NCBI RefSeq assembly: GCF_004379335.1
Contig: NZ_CP038013.1
Span: forward strand, 1 to 64,000
Direction: 5' to 3'
Length of the DNA stretch: 64,000 bases
Origin: Spiroplasma gladiatoris
GTDB lineage: Bacteria; Bacillota_I; Bacilli_A; Mycoplasmatales; Mycoplasmataceae
In this document: positions 16,609-27,920 of the stretch, one piece after another
How positions within the stretch are numbered: position 1 is the first letter of the stretch
Layout: every line of letters starts with the position of its first letter
Translations under genes and position numbers: made by a program
The notes under the pieces: generated by a model
Told to the model about the DNA's origin: nothing
Seen by the model: only the letters and a program-made list of their open reading frames with translations
The model's database searches: none

Positions 16609-16667
16609 AAATCTGTGTTATACACAGATTTTTTTTATCTCTAAATTACTCTTATATAAGAGTTTTT
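16609..16667 (+). terminator. tandem terminators after ftsH
   Basis: First hairpin: AAATCTGTGT (16609-16618) with ACACAGATTT (16622-16631), then a T run to 16636. Second: the palindrome ACTCTTATATAAGAGT at 16648-16663 followed by TTTT. The pair isolates ftsH from hslO, whose own TATAAT lies at 16672-16677. Confidence 0.85.
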
Positions 16668-16703
16668 AATTTATAATTATTGTATGTAAAATGGAGGTAA
16701 CAA

Positions 16704-17564
16704 ATGGATATGCAAATTAGAGCTACAAGCTCAAAAAGAAATGTAAAAATGGCAATTGTTGACATTTCAGAATCATTAGAAAAAATAATAAAACTACAAA
16801 AATCAAACCCATTAGCTTCTGTGGCTTTAGGAAGAACAATAATAGCAAACTCTTTGTTAAGTTTAAGTATTAAAGATGGAACTAAAATGACAACAAATAT
16901 TAATGGAATGGGCTTAGTCGGATCAGTTATTGCAGAGTTTCAAAACAACACTATTAGAGGATATATTGAAAATCCAAACTTTGATGCTTCTAGGCTAAAT
17001 GAAAACGAAGCAAGTCCGTTAGCACAAGCTGTTGGAAAGTCTGGTTTTTTACAAGTTTCAAGAGATAATGGAGGAAGCGAACCTTACACTTCAAAAGTTG
17101 AAATGATCTCTGGAGAGATAAATATGGATTTTATGTATTACTTACAACATTCAGATCAAATAAATTCACTAATAACTTCTACTGTTGAAATAAATGACGA
17201 TGGAAGCATTAAAAAAGCTTGCGGAATAATTATTCAATTATTACCTGGATTTAAAGATGAAGATATTGATTTTATTGAAGAAAAAATTGGAACACTTGAT
17301 CATTTAAAAAAAACACTTCTAGAAACAACAAACTATGAAGCTTTACTAAAAGATATTTGTGAAGATGCAAAAGTTTTAAGTGTTAGTGAACTAAAATTTG
17401 AATGTACATGTAATTTGGAAAAAGTAATGAATTCAATAAAAATGTTAGGGCAAGACGAAATCCAAAAAGCTTACAATGAAGGAGAAGTCGTTGAAGTTAT
17501 TTGTGATTTTTGTAAAAAACAATACAATATTGAAGCAAATGAATTAAAAAACCTACTAAATTAA
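16704..17564 (+). CDS. hslO: Hsp33 redox-regulated chaperonin
   Basis: Holdase chaperone switched on by oxidation of four zinc-bound cysteines. The 286-residue product has the N-terminal core domain and the C-terminal redox switch, Cys234-x-Cys236 and Cys267-x2-Cys270, the canonical CxC...CxxC pattern. A -10 TATAAT (16672-16677) and GGAGGT site (about 16692-16697) precede ATG 16704, so it has its own promoter. It follows ftsH as in Bacillus. Confidence 0.95.
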   Translation: MDMQIRATSSKRNVKMAIVDISESLEKIIKLQKSNPLASVALGRTIIANSLLSLSIKDGTKMTTNINGMGLVGSVIAEFQNNTIRGYIENPNFDASRLNENEASPLAQAVGKSGFLQVSRDNGGSEPYTSKVEMISGEINMDFMYYLQHSDQINSLITSTVEINDDGSIKKACGIIIQLLPGFKDEDIDFIEEKIGTLDHLKKTLLETTNYEALLKDICEDAKVLSVSELKFECTCNLEKVMNSIKMLGQDEIQKAYNEGEVVEVICDFCKKQYNIEANELKNLLN

Positions 17565-17616
17565 AATATGATATAATATTTTAGACGTTATTTAATTTGA
17601 AATAAGGAAGTGTTTT

Positions 17617-18723
17617 ATGACAAGTACAAACTCAAATAATGGATCAGATAAAAATAATCCAGATAATATTAAATCAAAAGCAAAAGTTAATAATAAAAAA
17701 GCTAATGCAAAAAAAAGTAAAAAAGATAATGTAGAGTGATTGCCTGAATTAACTAAGGATGAAAGAGCTGCAGAAAAACAAGCTAGAGCAAAAGAAAAAA
17801 TGCTAGCTAAGGCTAAAAAGTATGCTGCAAAAAAAGACTTATCTAATAGAGTTCTTAAAGTTGTTGACTTTCCAGAAGTTAATGAAACTGGATTAAAAGG
17901 ATATAAAACAAGAATTAAATTACAAAAACAATTAACAAGTAAATATTCAAAAGATATATTAGTTAATAAAGATATAATTTCTACAACAGGTAACCAACCA
18001 GATACAAATAAGTATGCAATCGAATTGTACGGAGCTAAAAAGTGATATACAAATGGAGATATGGTTACACAAATTTTAAAAGGCGTAGATTTAAAAATTG
18101 AAAAAAGTAAATTTATAGTAATTTTAGGACCCTCTGGTTCAGGTAAAACTACATTACTTAACTCGATTTCTGGACTAGACAAAGTTACATCAGGAGATGT
18201 GTTCTCTGTTGGCTATAATCTAACTTTATTAAAAGACTCACATTTAACAAAATTTAGAAGGGAAAACGTAGGATTTATATTTCAACAATATAATTTATTA
18301 TCAAATTTAACAGCAAGAGAAAATGCTGAAGTTGGAGAAAACCTAAGTGTTCCAACAGAAAATTCAATGTCAATTGAAGAAATATTTGAAACAATTGGTA
18401 TGAAAGAACAAATGAACAAATACCCACACCAAATGTCTGGAGGACAACAACAAAGGGTTTCAATCGCTAGAGCATTAGCAAAAAATCCTGAAATTTTATT
18501 CGGAGACGAACCAACTGGAGCTTTAGATGAAGAAATGGGTAGAAAAGTTTTAGAAATATTATTAGAAGTTAAAAACAGATTTAAAACTACTGTTATTATT
18601 GTAACTCACAACCCAAACATTGCAGAAATTGGAGATACTGTAATACATGTTAGAAATGGGTTGATTGATCAATTAACAAACAATCCAAATCCAAAAAAAC
18701 CATCTGAAATTGACTGATCTTAA
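17617..18723 (+). CDS. ABC transporter ATP-binding protein with long basic N-terminal extension
   Basis: MacB/LolD-type ATPase. The 368-residue product has Walker A GPSGSGKT at residues 171-178, a Q-loop, the signature SGGQQQRVSIARAL and Walker B ILFGDEPTGALDE. The first 145 or so residues are unusual: a Ser/Asn/Lys-rich start, then a strongly basic, helical stretch. Trp codons are UGA (17737, 18043, 18715). A TATAAT lies at 17572-17577. No permease gene lies on either side, so the membrane partner must be elsewhere. The substrate cannot be told from the sequence. Confidence 0.85.
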
Positions 18724-18820
18724 TCATTACGTTTTAGTAATTTTAACAATAAAGCTTGTATGTTTATTTTTAAAACTTAAAAAATTGTTTATAATAAAAA
18801 AGAAAAGGTAGGAAAAAAGT

Positions 18821-19135
18821 ATGCCAGTTTTTACATTTAGAGGTATATCTGAAAATAAGGTACAAGAATATTTTAAAAAAATAGGAGAATTAGCTCAATT
18901 AATCAACGCAGACATTGAACAATTTGTTTTTTGAAATGAGGAAGCAAAGTTAATTGGGAACGGTTATGAAAAGGATGCTATCTATATTTCTATAGAATGA
19001 AAGGGTAGACCTTTAAAGCAAGAAGCTGTAACTATGCATATTCAAGAATTTTTTGGTTCAATTTCTAAACATATTTATGTTAAATTCACTGAGATTAATA
19101 GCTTCTTATACATTAACGGAGAAGTAATTAGCTAA
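18821..19135 (+). CDS. DUF1904 family protein
   Basis: A 104-residue protein beginning MPVFTFRGISENKVQEY, the pattern of the DUF1904 family, which is thought to share a tautomerase-like fold; its function is not established. The proline right after Met would be the catalytic residue in a tautomerase. UGA at 18932 and 18998 encode Trp. ATG 18821 follows GTAGGA, with TATAAT at 18790-18795 upstream. The stop overlaps the ATG of dus, so both are translated together. Confidence 0.7.
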
Positions 19136-20119
19136 TGAAAATTAAAAACATTAATTTAAAAGGTAAAGTTTTTTTAGGTCCAATGGCTGGAACAACAAAC
19201 GCAGCTTTTAGAATAATTTGTAAGGAAAAAGGAGCATCTCTTGTTTATGCAGAGATGGTTAGCACTGAAGGTCTTGTTCATAACAATCAAAAAACAAAGA
19301 CAATGATTGAAGTTTCAGAGCTAGAACACCCGATTACCTTACAAATTTTTGGTTTTGATACAAACTCTTTTGTAGAAGGGGCAAAAATAGTAGAAGAGCT
19401 TTCTGAGTGTGATATAATTGATATCAATATGGGTTGTCCCGCTCCAAAAGTAGCTTTAAGAAGTCAAGCGGGGGCTAATTTATTAAAATACCCAGAAAGA
19501 GTTGGAGAAGTTATAAAAGCAGTTGTTGAAAATACAAATAAACCTGTAACTGTAAAAATGAGAATTGGTTGAGATGAAAACAACAAAAATGTTGTAGAAC
19601 TTGCAAAGATTGCAGAAAAAAACGGAGCGTCAGCTATTGCGGTTCATGGTAGAACTAGAAACCAATTTTATACCGGAAAAGCAGACTGATCATGAATTAA
19701 AAGAGTTAAAGAAGCTGTTTCTATTCCTGTAATAGGGAATGGTGATGTAACTGATGGACCAACAGCTAAAAAGATGATCGAAGAAACTGGTTGTGATGGA
19801 ATAATGATAGCAAGAGCGGCACAAGGAAATCCTTGAATTTTTAGAGAAATACAACATTATTTAGATACTGGAGAAGAACTTGAAAAACCATCATATCAAG
19901 AGTGAAAAGAAACAGTTATTCGTCATACAAATCTTTTAATAGAGATGCGTGGAGAAGAATTTGCAATAAGAGAAATGCGGAAGCAGGTTTTGTGATATTT
20001 AGCAAGATTAAAAAAAGAACCAATAGTTATAGAAATGAAAAAATTAGCAACCCAAATAGAAAATATTGACGATTTAAATAATTTATTTAAAATGTATGAA
20101 TTAGAAATAGGAGAAAATT

Positions 20120-20130
<11 letters not shown>
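19135..20130 (+). CDS. dus: tRNA-dihydrouridine synthase
   Basis: FMN-dependent reduction of uridines in the tRNA D-arm. The 331-residue TIM-barrel product begins FLGPMAGTTNAAFR (FMN site) and has INMGCPAPKV with the catalytic Cys101, plus VHGRTRNQFY and the phosphate-binding IGNGDV. It is of the DusB type. Several UGA Trp codons (19570, 19687, 19693). The gene ends 11 bases inside lysS; dus-lysS adjacency is also seen in Bacillus. Confidence 0.93.
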
Positions 20131-21625
<1,495 letters not shown>

Positions 21626-21628
21626 TAT

Positions 21629-22633
21629 ATGAAGTTTGGAATTGCATTAGGCTATGTTTCAAAATTAAGTTTATTAAAAACTATTGAAGGCATGGGGCAA
21701 ATAAAAAGAAAGATTAAAGAGTCTGTAAAAAGAAAATTTAATCTTTTAGAAGTTAATTCAGCAATAGTAACAGATAAAAATTTATGATTAAACGATGACG
21801 CTCAACAAACTAAAAGACCAATTGATTTTGACATTTCCTATAATAATAGTTATGGAGAAGTGCTTCAATCAAACAACAAATGAAGAAGATACTTTTTAAG
21901 TGAAGTAGGACTAAAGGATAACAACACAGGAATTTTTACAGATTTTCAATCAATTGAAAGAGATAGTGAAATTAGCAATGTTTCTTCAATAACTTATCAC
22001 GAGTATGGAATGGAAATAATTAAAGTTAAATACTCTTTAGAAGATATTAATTATGTTATTACAAATATTTTTCAAATAATATCAAACGTCGACAGAGAAG
22101 TATCAAAAAATTTAACAGAATTAAACTCAAGTCATTTTGGTAACACTCTTATTTTTGTAACGCACAAAAAATTAAAAGAACTTTATCCTTTACTTACTTT
22201 TAACGAAAGAATTAATCGTTTTGGAAAAGACAATGGTTGTTTTGTGTTACAAGAGTTTGTAGAAAAACTATTTAACCAAAATAATGTAAATCAATTCTCA
22301 AGTGACATATTCGATTTTAAAACTTTTTCAAAAATATATTATTACAATAGTGACTGTGAAAAAGTTGTAAGTATTGGTTATGTTGGTTACTCTGTTGATC
22401 GTGAAACTTTAAAAAAACAAAATAATATTTTAAAAGAAAATGCAAAAACCCAAACACAGTATCACCATTTGTTAAAGTCTAATAAACTACCATTGACTAT
22501 AAGTTGTGGAATATATATTGATAGAATAACAATGGCGATACTAGAAAAACAACACATTGCAGAAGTGCAATCATCTATTTGAGATCAAGACTTTGTTAAT
22601 TATTGCAATATTAACAATATTAAAATATTATAA
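21629..22633 (+). CDS. asnA: aspartate-ammonia ligase (asparagine synthetase A)
   Basis: Makes asparagine from aspartate, ammonia and ATP. The 334-residue product is full length for AsnA, a relative of class II tRNA synthetases, with LLEVNSAIVT near the N terminus and a C-terminal GIYIDRITMAIL motif 3 analogue. It begins three bases after the lysS stop, likely co-transcribed with dus-lysS. UGA at 21785, 21881 and 22580 encode Trp. The family assignment rests on overall pattern. Confidence 0.88.
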
Positions 22634-22659
22634 TCAATCATTTTATGATTGATTTTTTT
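22632..22659 (+). terminator. terminator after asnA
   Basis: AATCAATCA (22632-22640), a 5-nt loop, TGATTGATT (22646-22654), then T to 22657. It overlaps the asnA stop codon and ends the dus-lysS-asnA unit. Confidence 0.85.
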
Positions 22660-22686
22660 ATTTATAATCAAAATAGGAGATATAAA

Positions 22687-23295
22687 ATGATTGATTTAAT
22701 AATAGTTGCTAATGGTAAAAGTTCTAGATTTGGGAAAAACAAATTATTAGAAAAAATAAATAGTCAAACTGTAATTGAAAAAACTATTGAATGTTTTTTA
22801 GAAAATAAAAATTTTAACAAGATAATAATAGTAACAAATAATGAAATTGAAAATATTTTAAAAAGTAAATTTTTTAATATTAAATTTTTAAAAGGAGGAA
22901 AAACAAGAAGTCTTTCTGTTAAAAAAGGATTACAACTTGTTGATTCAGAATTTGTAATGGTTCACGATGGAGCTAGACCTTTTGTAAATAATAAACTTAT
23001 TGAAAATTTAATTAGTAGTATTAAACAAAATGATGCAGTTGTACCTGTTCTTAAAATTACAAGTTGTTTAAAAAGAACCATAGGAGAATTAATCACTCAA
23101 AATAGAGATGAGTTTGTGGTAAGTCAAACTCCACAACTATTTAAAGCTAGTGCATTAAAAAAAGAGTATAAAAACGTTGATCAAGATTGATATGATGATT
23201 GCCAAGCAATTGAAAATAAAGGTTATAAAATTATAACAATTGATGGAGATAATGAAAATATAAAAATTACTTATAAAAGTGATATAAAAAGATAA
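22687..23295 (+). CDS. ispD: 2-C-methyl-D-erythritol 4-phosphate cytidylyltransferase
   Basis: Third step of the MEP isoprenoid pathway, joining MEP to CTP. The 202-residue nucleotidyltransferase has the N-terminal CTP-binding stretch IVANGKSSRFGKNKL, the VHDGARPF motif (about residues 97-104) and SQTPQLF. It is shorter than usual (about 230). ATG 22687 has GGAGAT at 22676-22681; an upstream in-frame start at 22645 would lie inside the asnA terminator. A related TarI-type cytidylyltransferase is a weaker alternative. Confidence 0.8.
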
Positions 23296-23324
23296 TATAA
23301 ATTAAGTTTTAAAAAGATTTAATA

Positions 23325-23404
23325 TATAATATATAGGCGAGTTAATTTATATTAACTCCTTGCCTAATAAGGCCAATAGACCATAAGGAGAAGCTAGTAA
23401 ATAT
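23325..23404 (+). promoter_or_regulatory. rpsF promoter and structured leader with two exclusive hairpins
   Basis: TATAAT lies at 23325-23330, so transcription should start near 23336. The leader can form hairpin 1, GAGTTAA (23339-23345) with TTAACTC (23352-23358), or hairpin 2, CTCCTT (23356-23361) with AAGGAG (23385-23390), enclosing GCC/GGC (23362-23364, 23371-23373). They share bases 23356-23358 and cannot form together. Hairpin 2 hides the AAGGAG ribosome-binding site. S6:S18-binding leaders are known upstream of rpsF in many bacteria; assignment to that class is inference. Confidence 0.6.
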
Positions 23405-23905
23405 ATGATTAGAAAATACGAAGTTATGTATATAATTGATCAAGACACAAGTGATGTTAAAGCAATTCAAACTAAATTGAATGACATACTTGTTGCTAAT
23501 GGCGGTAAAATTCTTGAATCTGAAGATTGAGGATTAAAAGATTTTGCCTATGAAATAAACAAAAAGAAAAAAGGTTTTTACACAGTTTTAATCGTAGAAA
23601 CAAATAGTGATAATATTGAAGAATTTAGACGTGTGTCAAGAATTGACAAAAGTGTTGTTCGTGAATTAATTATTAACACAGAAAATGAAAAAAAATACAT
23701 TCAGTCAACTAAATTATCAAAAACTGATATGGCTAAATATAAAGAAGAGAAAAAACCTTCAAGAGGGTTTGAAAGAAGACCAAACTACAGAAGACCAGAA
23801 GGTGATAATAATTCTCAACCACAAAGAGAATTTAAAGCTGAAGCTGCAAAAGAAAACACAGCACCAGTTGAAGAAAAAAAAGTAATTAAAAAAGAATCTG
23901 ATTAA
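23405..23905 (+). CDS. rpsF: 30S ribosomal protein S6
   Basis: S6 pairs with S18 on the small subunit platform. Residues 1-95 are the S6 fold (RKYEVMYIIDQD...DWGLKDFAYEINKKKKGFYTVL). The product is 166 residues, much longer than the usual 95-100: the last 65 or so are a charged, disordered tail rich in E, K and R (including RRPNYRRPEG). The AAGGAG site lies 14 bases before ATG 23405, longer than usual. rpsF, ssb and rpsR form the classical operon. Confidence 0.94.
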
Positions 23906-23927
23906 TCTGATTTAAAGGAGGAAGAAA

Positions 23928-24374
23928 ATGAACTCAGTAAACTTAATAGGAAGAATTACAAAAGATCCAGAATTAAGAACTTCAAGCGGAGGAAAAGTTT
24001 TTGTAGCGTTTACTTTAGCGGTCAACGAATATGGAGCAGGAACTCAATACACTCAATTTATTCCATGTTTTGCATGAGAAAAAACAGCTGAAAATATGAC
24101 TAAATTTGTTAAAAAAGGATCACAACTTGCTGTTGAAGGAAGCATTAGTGTTAGACAAGATAATAGCAACAATCAATATTCAACAGTAGTTACTGTTAGA
24201 GCAAATCGTGTTCAATTTCTAGGTTCAAGTCAAGGAAGTGGAGCTAACAATTCACAAAACTACAACCAACATCAACAACAAAACAACCTACCTCAAACAA
24301 ATAACTATGATTTTGATTTAATTGAAGATAATAATCCTTCAAATGATGATGATTCAATTTTATGAGAAGATTAA
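23928..24374 (+). CDS. ssb: single-stranded DNA-binding protein
   Basis: Coats single-stranded DNA in replication and repair. The 148-residue product starts MNSVNLIGRITKDPELR, the typical OB-fold opening, and contains FIPCFAWEKTAENM. A Q/N-rich linker (about 105-130) leads to an acidic tip. The tip reads NDDDSILWED, not the usual D-D-x-I/L-P-F, so the contact with partner proteins may differ. UGA at 24078 and 24363 are Trp. AAGGAGG precedes ATG 23928. Confidence 0.95.
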
Positions 24375-24388
24375 AAGGAGAATAAATT

Positions 24389-24613
24389 ATGAAACCAAAA
24401 TTTATAAGAAGAAAAAAAGTTAACTTTTTTGCTAAAAATAGTATTGATTACATAGATTATAAAGATGTAGATTTATTAAAAAAATTTATATCAACTAATG
24501 GACAAATATTACCAAGAAGAATTACAGGAACATCTCCTAAACACCAAAGAATGCTTGCTACTGCAATTAAAAGAGCAAGAATTATGGGATTGCTTCCATT
24601 TGTAAGTAATTAA
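24389..24613 (+). CDS. rpsR: 30S ribosomal protein S18
   Basis: Partner of S6 on the 30S subunit. The 74-residue protein has the conserved core [41 protein letters not shown]. It lacks the N-terminal zinc-binding cysteines of some S18 forms. AAGGAG lies at 24375-24380. Last gene of rpsF-ssb-rpsR, followed by a strong terminator. Confidence 0.97.
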   Translation: MKPKFIRRKKVNFFAKNSIDYIDYKDVDLLKKFISTNGQILPRRITGTSPKHQRMLATAIKRARIMGLLPFVSN

Positions 24614-24629
24614 TTTATGTTTTTTAATT

Positions 24630-24657
24630 AAGCACTCATTTATAGAGTGCTTTTTTT
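24630..24657 (+). terminator. terminator after rpsR
   Basis: AAGCACTC (24630-24637), loop of 7, GAGTGCTT (24645-24652), T run to 24657. A TATAAT-like box follows at about 24668-24673 for rplI. Confidence 0.9.
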
Positions 24658-24689
24658 AATAGTTTGTTATAATTATTTTGGTGATTTAT

Positions 24690-25136
24690 ATGAAAGTTAT
24701 TTTATTACAAGATGTAAAAAATTATGGTAAAAAAGATCAGGTTGTAGAAGTTTCTGATGGATATGCAAAAAACTATTTAATTCCAAAAAAATTAGCTATT
24801 TTAGCAACAAAAAATGATGTTAGTCATTTAGGAGTTAGATTAAAAAAAGAACAACAAATAATGGATGCTAAAAAAAATGTAGTTGAACAATTAAAAAATC
24901 AAATAGAATCTTTAATTTTAAACTTTAGTTTAAAAGTTAAAAGTGGAAAACCATTTGGTTCAGTCTCTTTATCTCAAATTTGTGACAGATTAAAAAAAGA
25001 GTTTAGCATTGATCTAGATAAAAGAAAGTTTGAAAAACACGATAACTTAGTTGAAATTGGATTACATTATTTAAAAATTAAACTAGATTTTAAAATTATT
25101 GCAACTTTAAAAGTTCAAGTAGAAGGAATAGAATAA
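24690..25136 (+). CDS. rplI: 50S ribosomal protein L9
   Basis: Binds 23S rRNA at the L1 stalk base. The 148-residue product begins MKVILLQDVKNYGKKDQVVEVSDGYAKNYLIP, the diagnostic N-terminal domain, followed by a long connecting helix and C-terminal domain. I chose ATG 24690 by homology; only a weak GGTGAT site precedes it. The stop shares a base with dnaB's ATG, so rplI and dnaB are coupled, as in many Firmicutes. Confidence 0.95.
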   Translation: MKVILLQDVKNYGKKDQVVEVSDGYAKNYLIPKKLAILATKNDVSHLGVRLKKEQQIMDAKKNVVEQLKNQIESLILNFSLKVKSGKPFGSVSLSQICDRLKKEFSIDLDKRKFEKHDNLVEIGLHYLKIKLDFKIIATLKVQVEGIE

Positions 25137-26488
25137 TGGTTCCAAACATTGACATAGCACAGCAATCGATTTTAATAGATTCAGAAAAAACAGTACTTTC
25201 TATTGCTATGCATTCTCCAAAAGTTAATTTTGAAATACTTAGTAGGTTAGAAGCAGATGACTTCTCTATTGAATCTCATAAAATTATTTTTAAGGCAATC
25301 AGTGCTATTAATCAAAATAATCAAACCCCATCAATTGCGATATTATGCCAATATTTAGAAGATAAAAATCAATTAGAAAAAGTTGGAGGTTTAGAATATT
25401 TAGCTGATATTTCAAGTTATTTTTATACTGATGAAGGTTATGAAGATTATGTTCATATTGTTTTTAAAAATTCTATAGGAAGACAATTAGACCGCTTTGT
25501 AATTGAAATAAAACAACTTAGAGATAGTAAACACCCAATCGAAGAAATCTTTATGATTGCTCAACAAAAAATTTTAAATATTAAAACAGAATTAAAAACA
25601 GAAGATGCTGAAGAAATTAAAAAAACAATTGTTGAAGTTGTAAAAAAAATTGAAGCACTTGAAAAAAATGGAGATATTATTAACGGTGTACCTTCTGGAT
25701 TTAATGATTTAGACACAATCACAAATGGTTGGCAAAAAGGTGATTTTATCATTCTAGCGGCAAGACCAAGTATGGGGAAAACTGCTTTTGCACTAAATCT
25801 CGCTATTAATGCAGCTGAAAGACAAAAAGGAGTTGTATTTTTCTCCTTAGAAATGCCAAAAGAACAATTGGTACAAAGAGTTTTATCTTCTGTATCTGCA
25901 GTTGATGCTTCACTATTAAGAACAGCACAAAACTTAACAACAGAAACTTGATCAAGAATAACTAATGGTAGCGAGCAAATTAAAAATATGAATATTGTAA
26001 TTGATGATTCACCAGGATTAAATGTTTTACAAATTCAATCAAAATTAAGAAAACTTAAAAGAGATTTTAATATTGAACTTTGTGTAATTGATTACTTACA
26101 ACTAATTTCTTCTATTCAATCAAGAATGGATAATAGACAAAATGAAGTAGCTGCAATTTCTAGACAACTGAAAAAAATTGCAAGAGAGTTAAATATACCA
26201 ATTATTTGTTTGTCACAATTATCTCGTAGCGTGGAAAAAAGAGAAGAAAAAACTCCATTAATGTCTGACTTACGAGATTCAGGAGCGATTGAACAAGATG
26301 CTGACATAATTATGTTTTTATATCGTAAGGCTTATTATGAAAAAAAAGAATATGATAATTTAGAGGTACAGGCTAATGATGAAACAGATGTGATTATTTC
26401 AAAACATAGAAATGGTGCAACGGGAGTTATAAAAGTAAACTTCTTAAGAAGTTATGGTAAATTTATAGATAGAACTAAAAACTCTTAA
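25136..26488 (+). CDS. dnaB: replicative DNA helicase
   Basis: Hexameric helicase of the fork. The 450-residue product has the N-terminal DnaB domain (residues about 10-115), a linker, and a RecA-type ATPase with Walker A ARPSMGKT (209-216), Walker B LCVIDYLQLI and SDLRDSGAIEQDAD. Trp is encoded by UGG at 25729 and UGA at 25949. This is called dnaC in Bacillus. Confidence 0.96.
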
Positions 26489-26537
26489 AAAAATCGCAAA
26501 ATTATTATAAAATTATCTAGCAAGATAGGAGAAAAGT

Positions 26538-27764
26538 ATGAAAAAATTATTATCACTTATGAGTATTATGACAATTGTTGGAAGTGTTTCTACTTCCGCT
26601 TTAGCTTGTACGCTTGAAACAAAAAAAGTTGTAGTAACAGTTGATGGGTTAGAAAATAAAGTTGAAAAACCAGAAGAGTTAGAAATAACTAGTTATGATA
26701 ACACTTTACAAGCTAACAAAGTAACTACAACCGCAAGTCTTTTGTTAGAAGGGATAACTTTTACAAAAGATAAATATCAAAATGCACAAACTCTAAATAA
26801 ACAAAAAGAATTTTTAGGTGTTCAAGGGCAAAGCTTATCTTTAAATAAATACTTAGATGATAATGCAGAAGCTATTAATAAAGATGAAACTTTAAAAAGT
26901 TTTAAAGAAGCATACGAATCTTCTCGTAATACAAACTTTACTTCAATAGATTTTGGAAGAAGTGAAGAAGCAAAAACTAAAAATAATAAAAATAGTAATT
27001 TTGATGTAAAAACAGATTCAAGAATTTTTGTTGTTAAAAAAAATAAAGAAGATAAAAAAGTTACTTCATCAGAAATAGTTGACAATTGAGATATTACAGA
27101 AGGTTTAGATAACAAAACTAAACTAAAAAATGATGCTAAAACCGTTATTGAAACTGGAAAATCACTAGACAGTTTTTTAGAAGTGTTGGCACAAAAAGAT
27201 GCAGAAACTAAAATTTTTGAAAGCTATGACTCAACAAATGATGATGACAAAGAAATAATAAATAGAGCTACAAAATTAAGTAAAGTTGCAGAAGATGAAA
27301 AAAACACAAGATCTATAAAATTGCTTGGTGAGTTTGATGTACCAACTAAATTTGATAAAAATGTTGTTAAACCAGTTGATGATAAAGTATTAGAGTCTGC
27401 TCCAACAGGAGATACCTTTAAATTATATGCTTCAGAAGATGGCAAAACAATTCAAGCTAATAAATCATTTGTTTATACAGAATCAAAAAACTTTGCAAAA
27501 ATAACTTTAGGATTTGAAGACCCCGGGATTAATGAAAACATTGTAAATTATAAAATTGAATATAATAATATTAATAAGATTGCAATACAATGAGGACTTA
27601 AAAATGTTGATCTTACAACAACAAATGACGGAGTTGAATATTCAATTGTTTGATACGAACCGTATAAATATAGTTTTAAAAATACTTTCGCAGATGAAAA
27701 AAAATACATGTACAACATTTTAGATGAAAATTTTGTTCCTGAAATTAAAATTACAAAAAAATAA
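26538..27764 (+). CDS. putative surface lipoprotein, unknown function
   Basis: The 408-residue product starts MKKLLSLMSIMTIVGS with a short hydrophobic signal and a lipobox ending ALAC (Cys24), so it should be lipidated and exposed on the membrane. The rest is hydrophilic, acidic and rich in K, N and D, without motifs I recognise. It does not show the LGxIxG modules of the lipoprotein family at 38-45 kb. UGA Trp codons at 27087, 27591 and 27648. GATAGGAG precedes ATG 26538, and it is probably transcribed alone. Confidence 0.75.
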
Positions 27765-27816
27765 TTACTACAATCCTTTATATTTAGATTCAGACTTGGT
27801 TCTAATAATCTTCATA

Positions 27817-27837
27817 TGAAGGATTTTTATATTATAA
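27817..27837 (+). terminator. probable terminator after the 26.5-kb lipoprotein gene
   Basis: AATCTTCAT pairs with ATGAAGGATT (one bulged G) around 27817-27834, followed by a T run. It is short-looped and AT-rich, so moderately supported. Confidence 0.55.
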
Positions 27838-27920
27838 TTATTATACTAAGTAGTAAAGTACCTCTTTAAAAAAAAGTAATTTTGTGAGATAATAATTTAT
27901 ATTAAAGGTGAGGGCTATTT

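Noticed and set aside
17592-18182. Long open frame of 196 codons on the - strand
   Set aside because: It lies opposite the ABC ATPase gene, has no ribosome-binding site and reads as hydrophobic shadow of a Lys/Ala-rich sequence.
23685-23885. Lys-rich open frame overlapping rpsF in another frame
   Set aside because: No ribosome-binding site; lies within the charged S6 tail.
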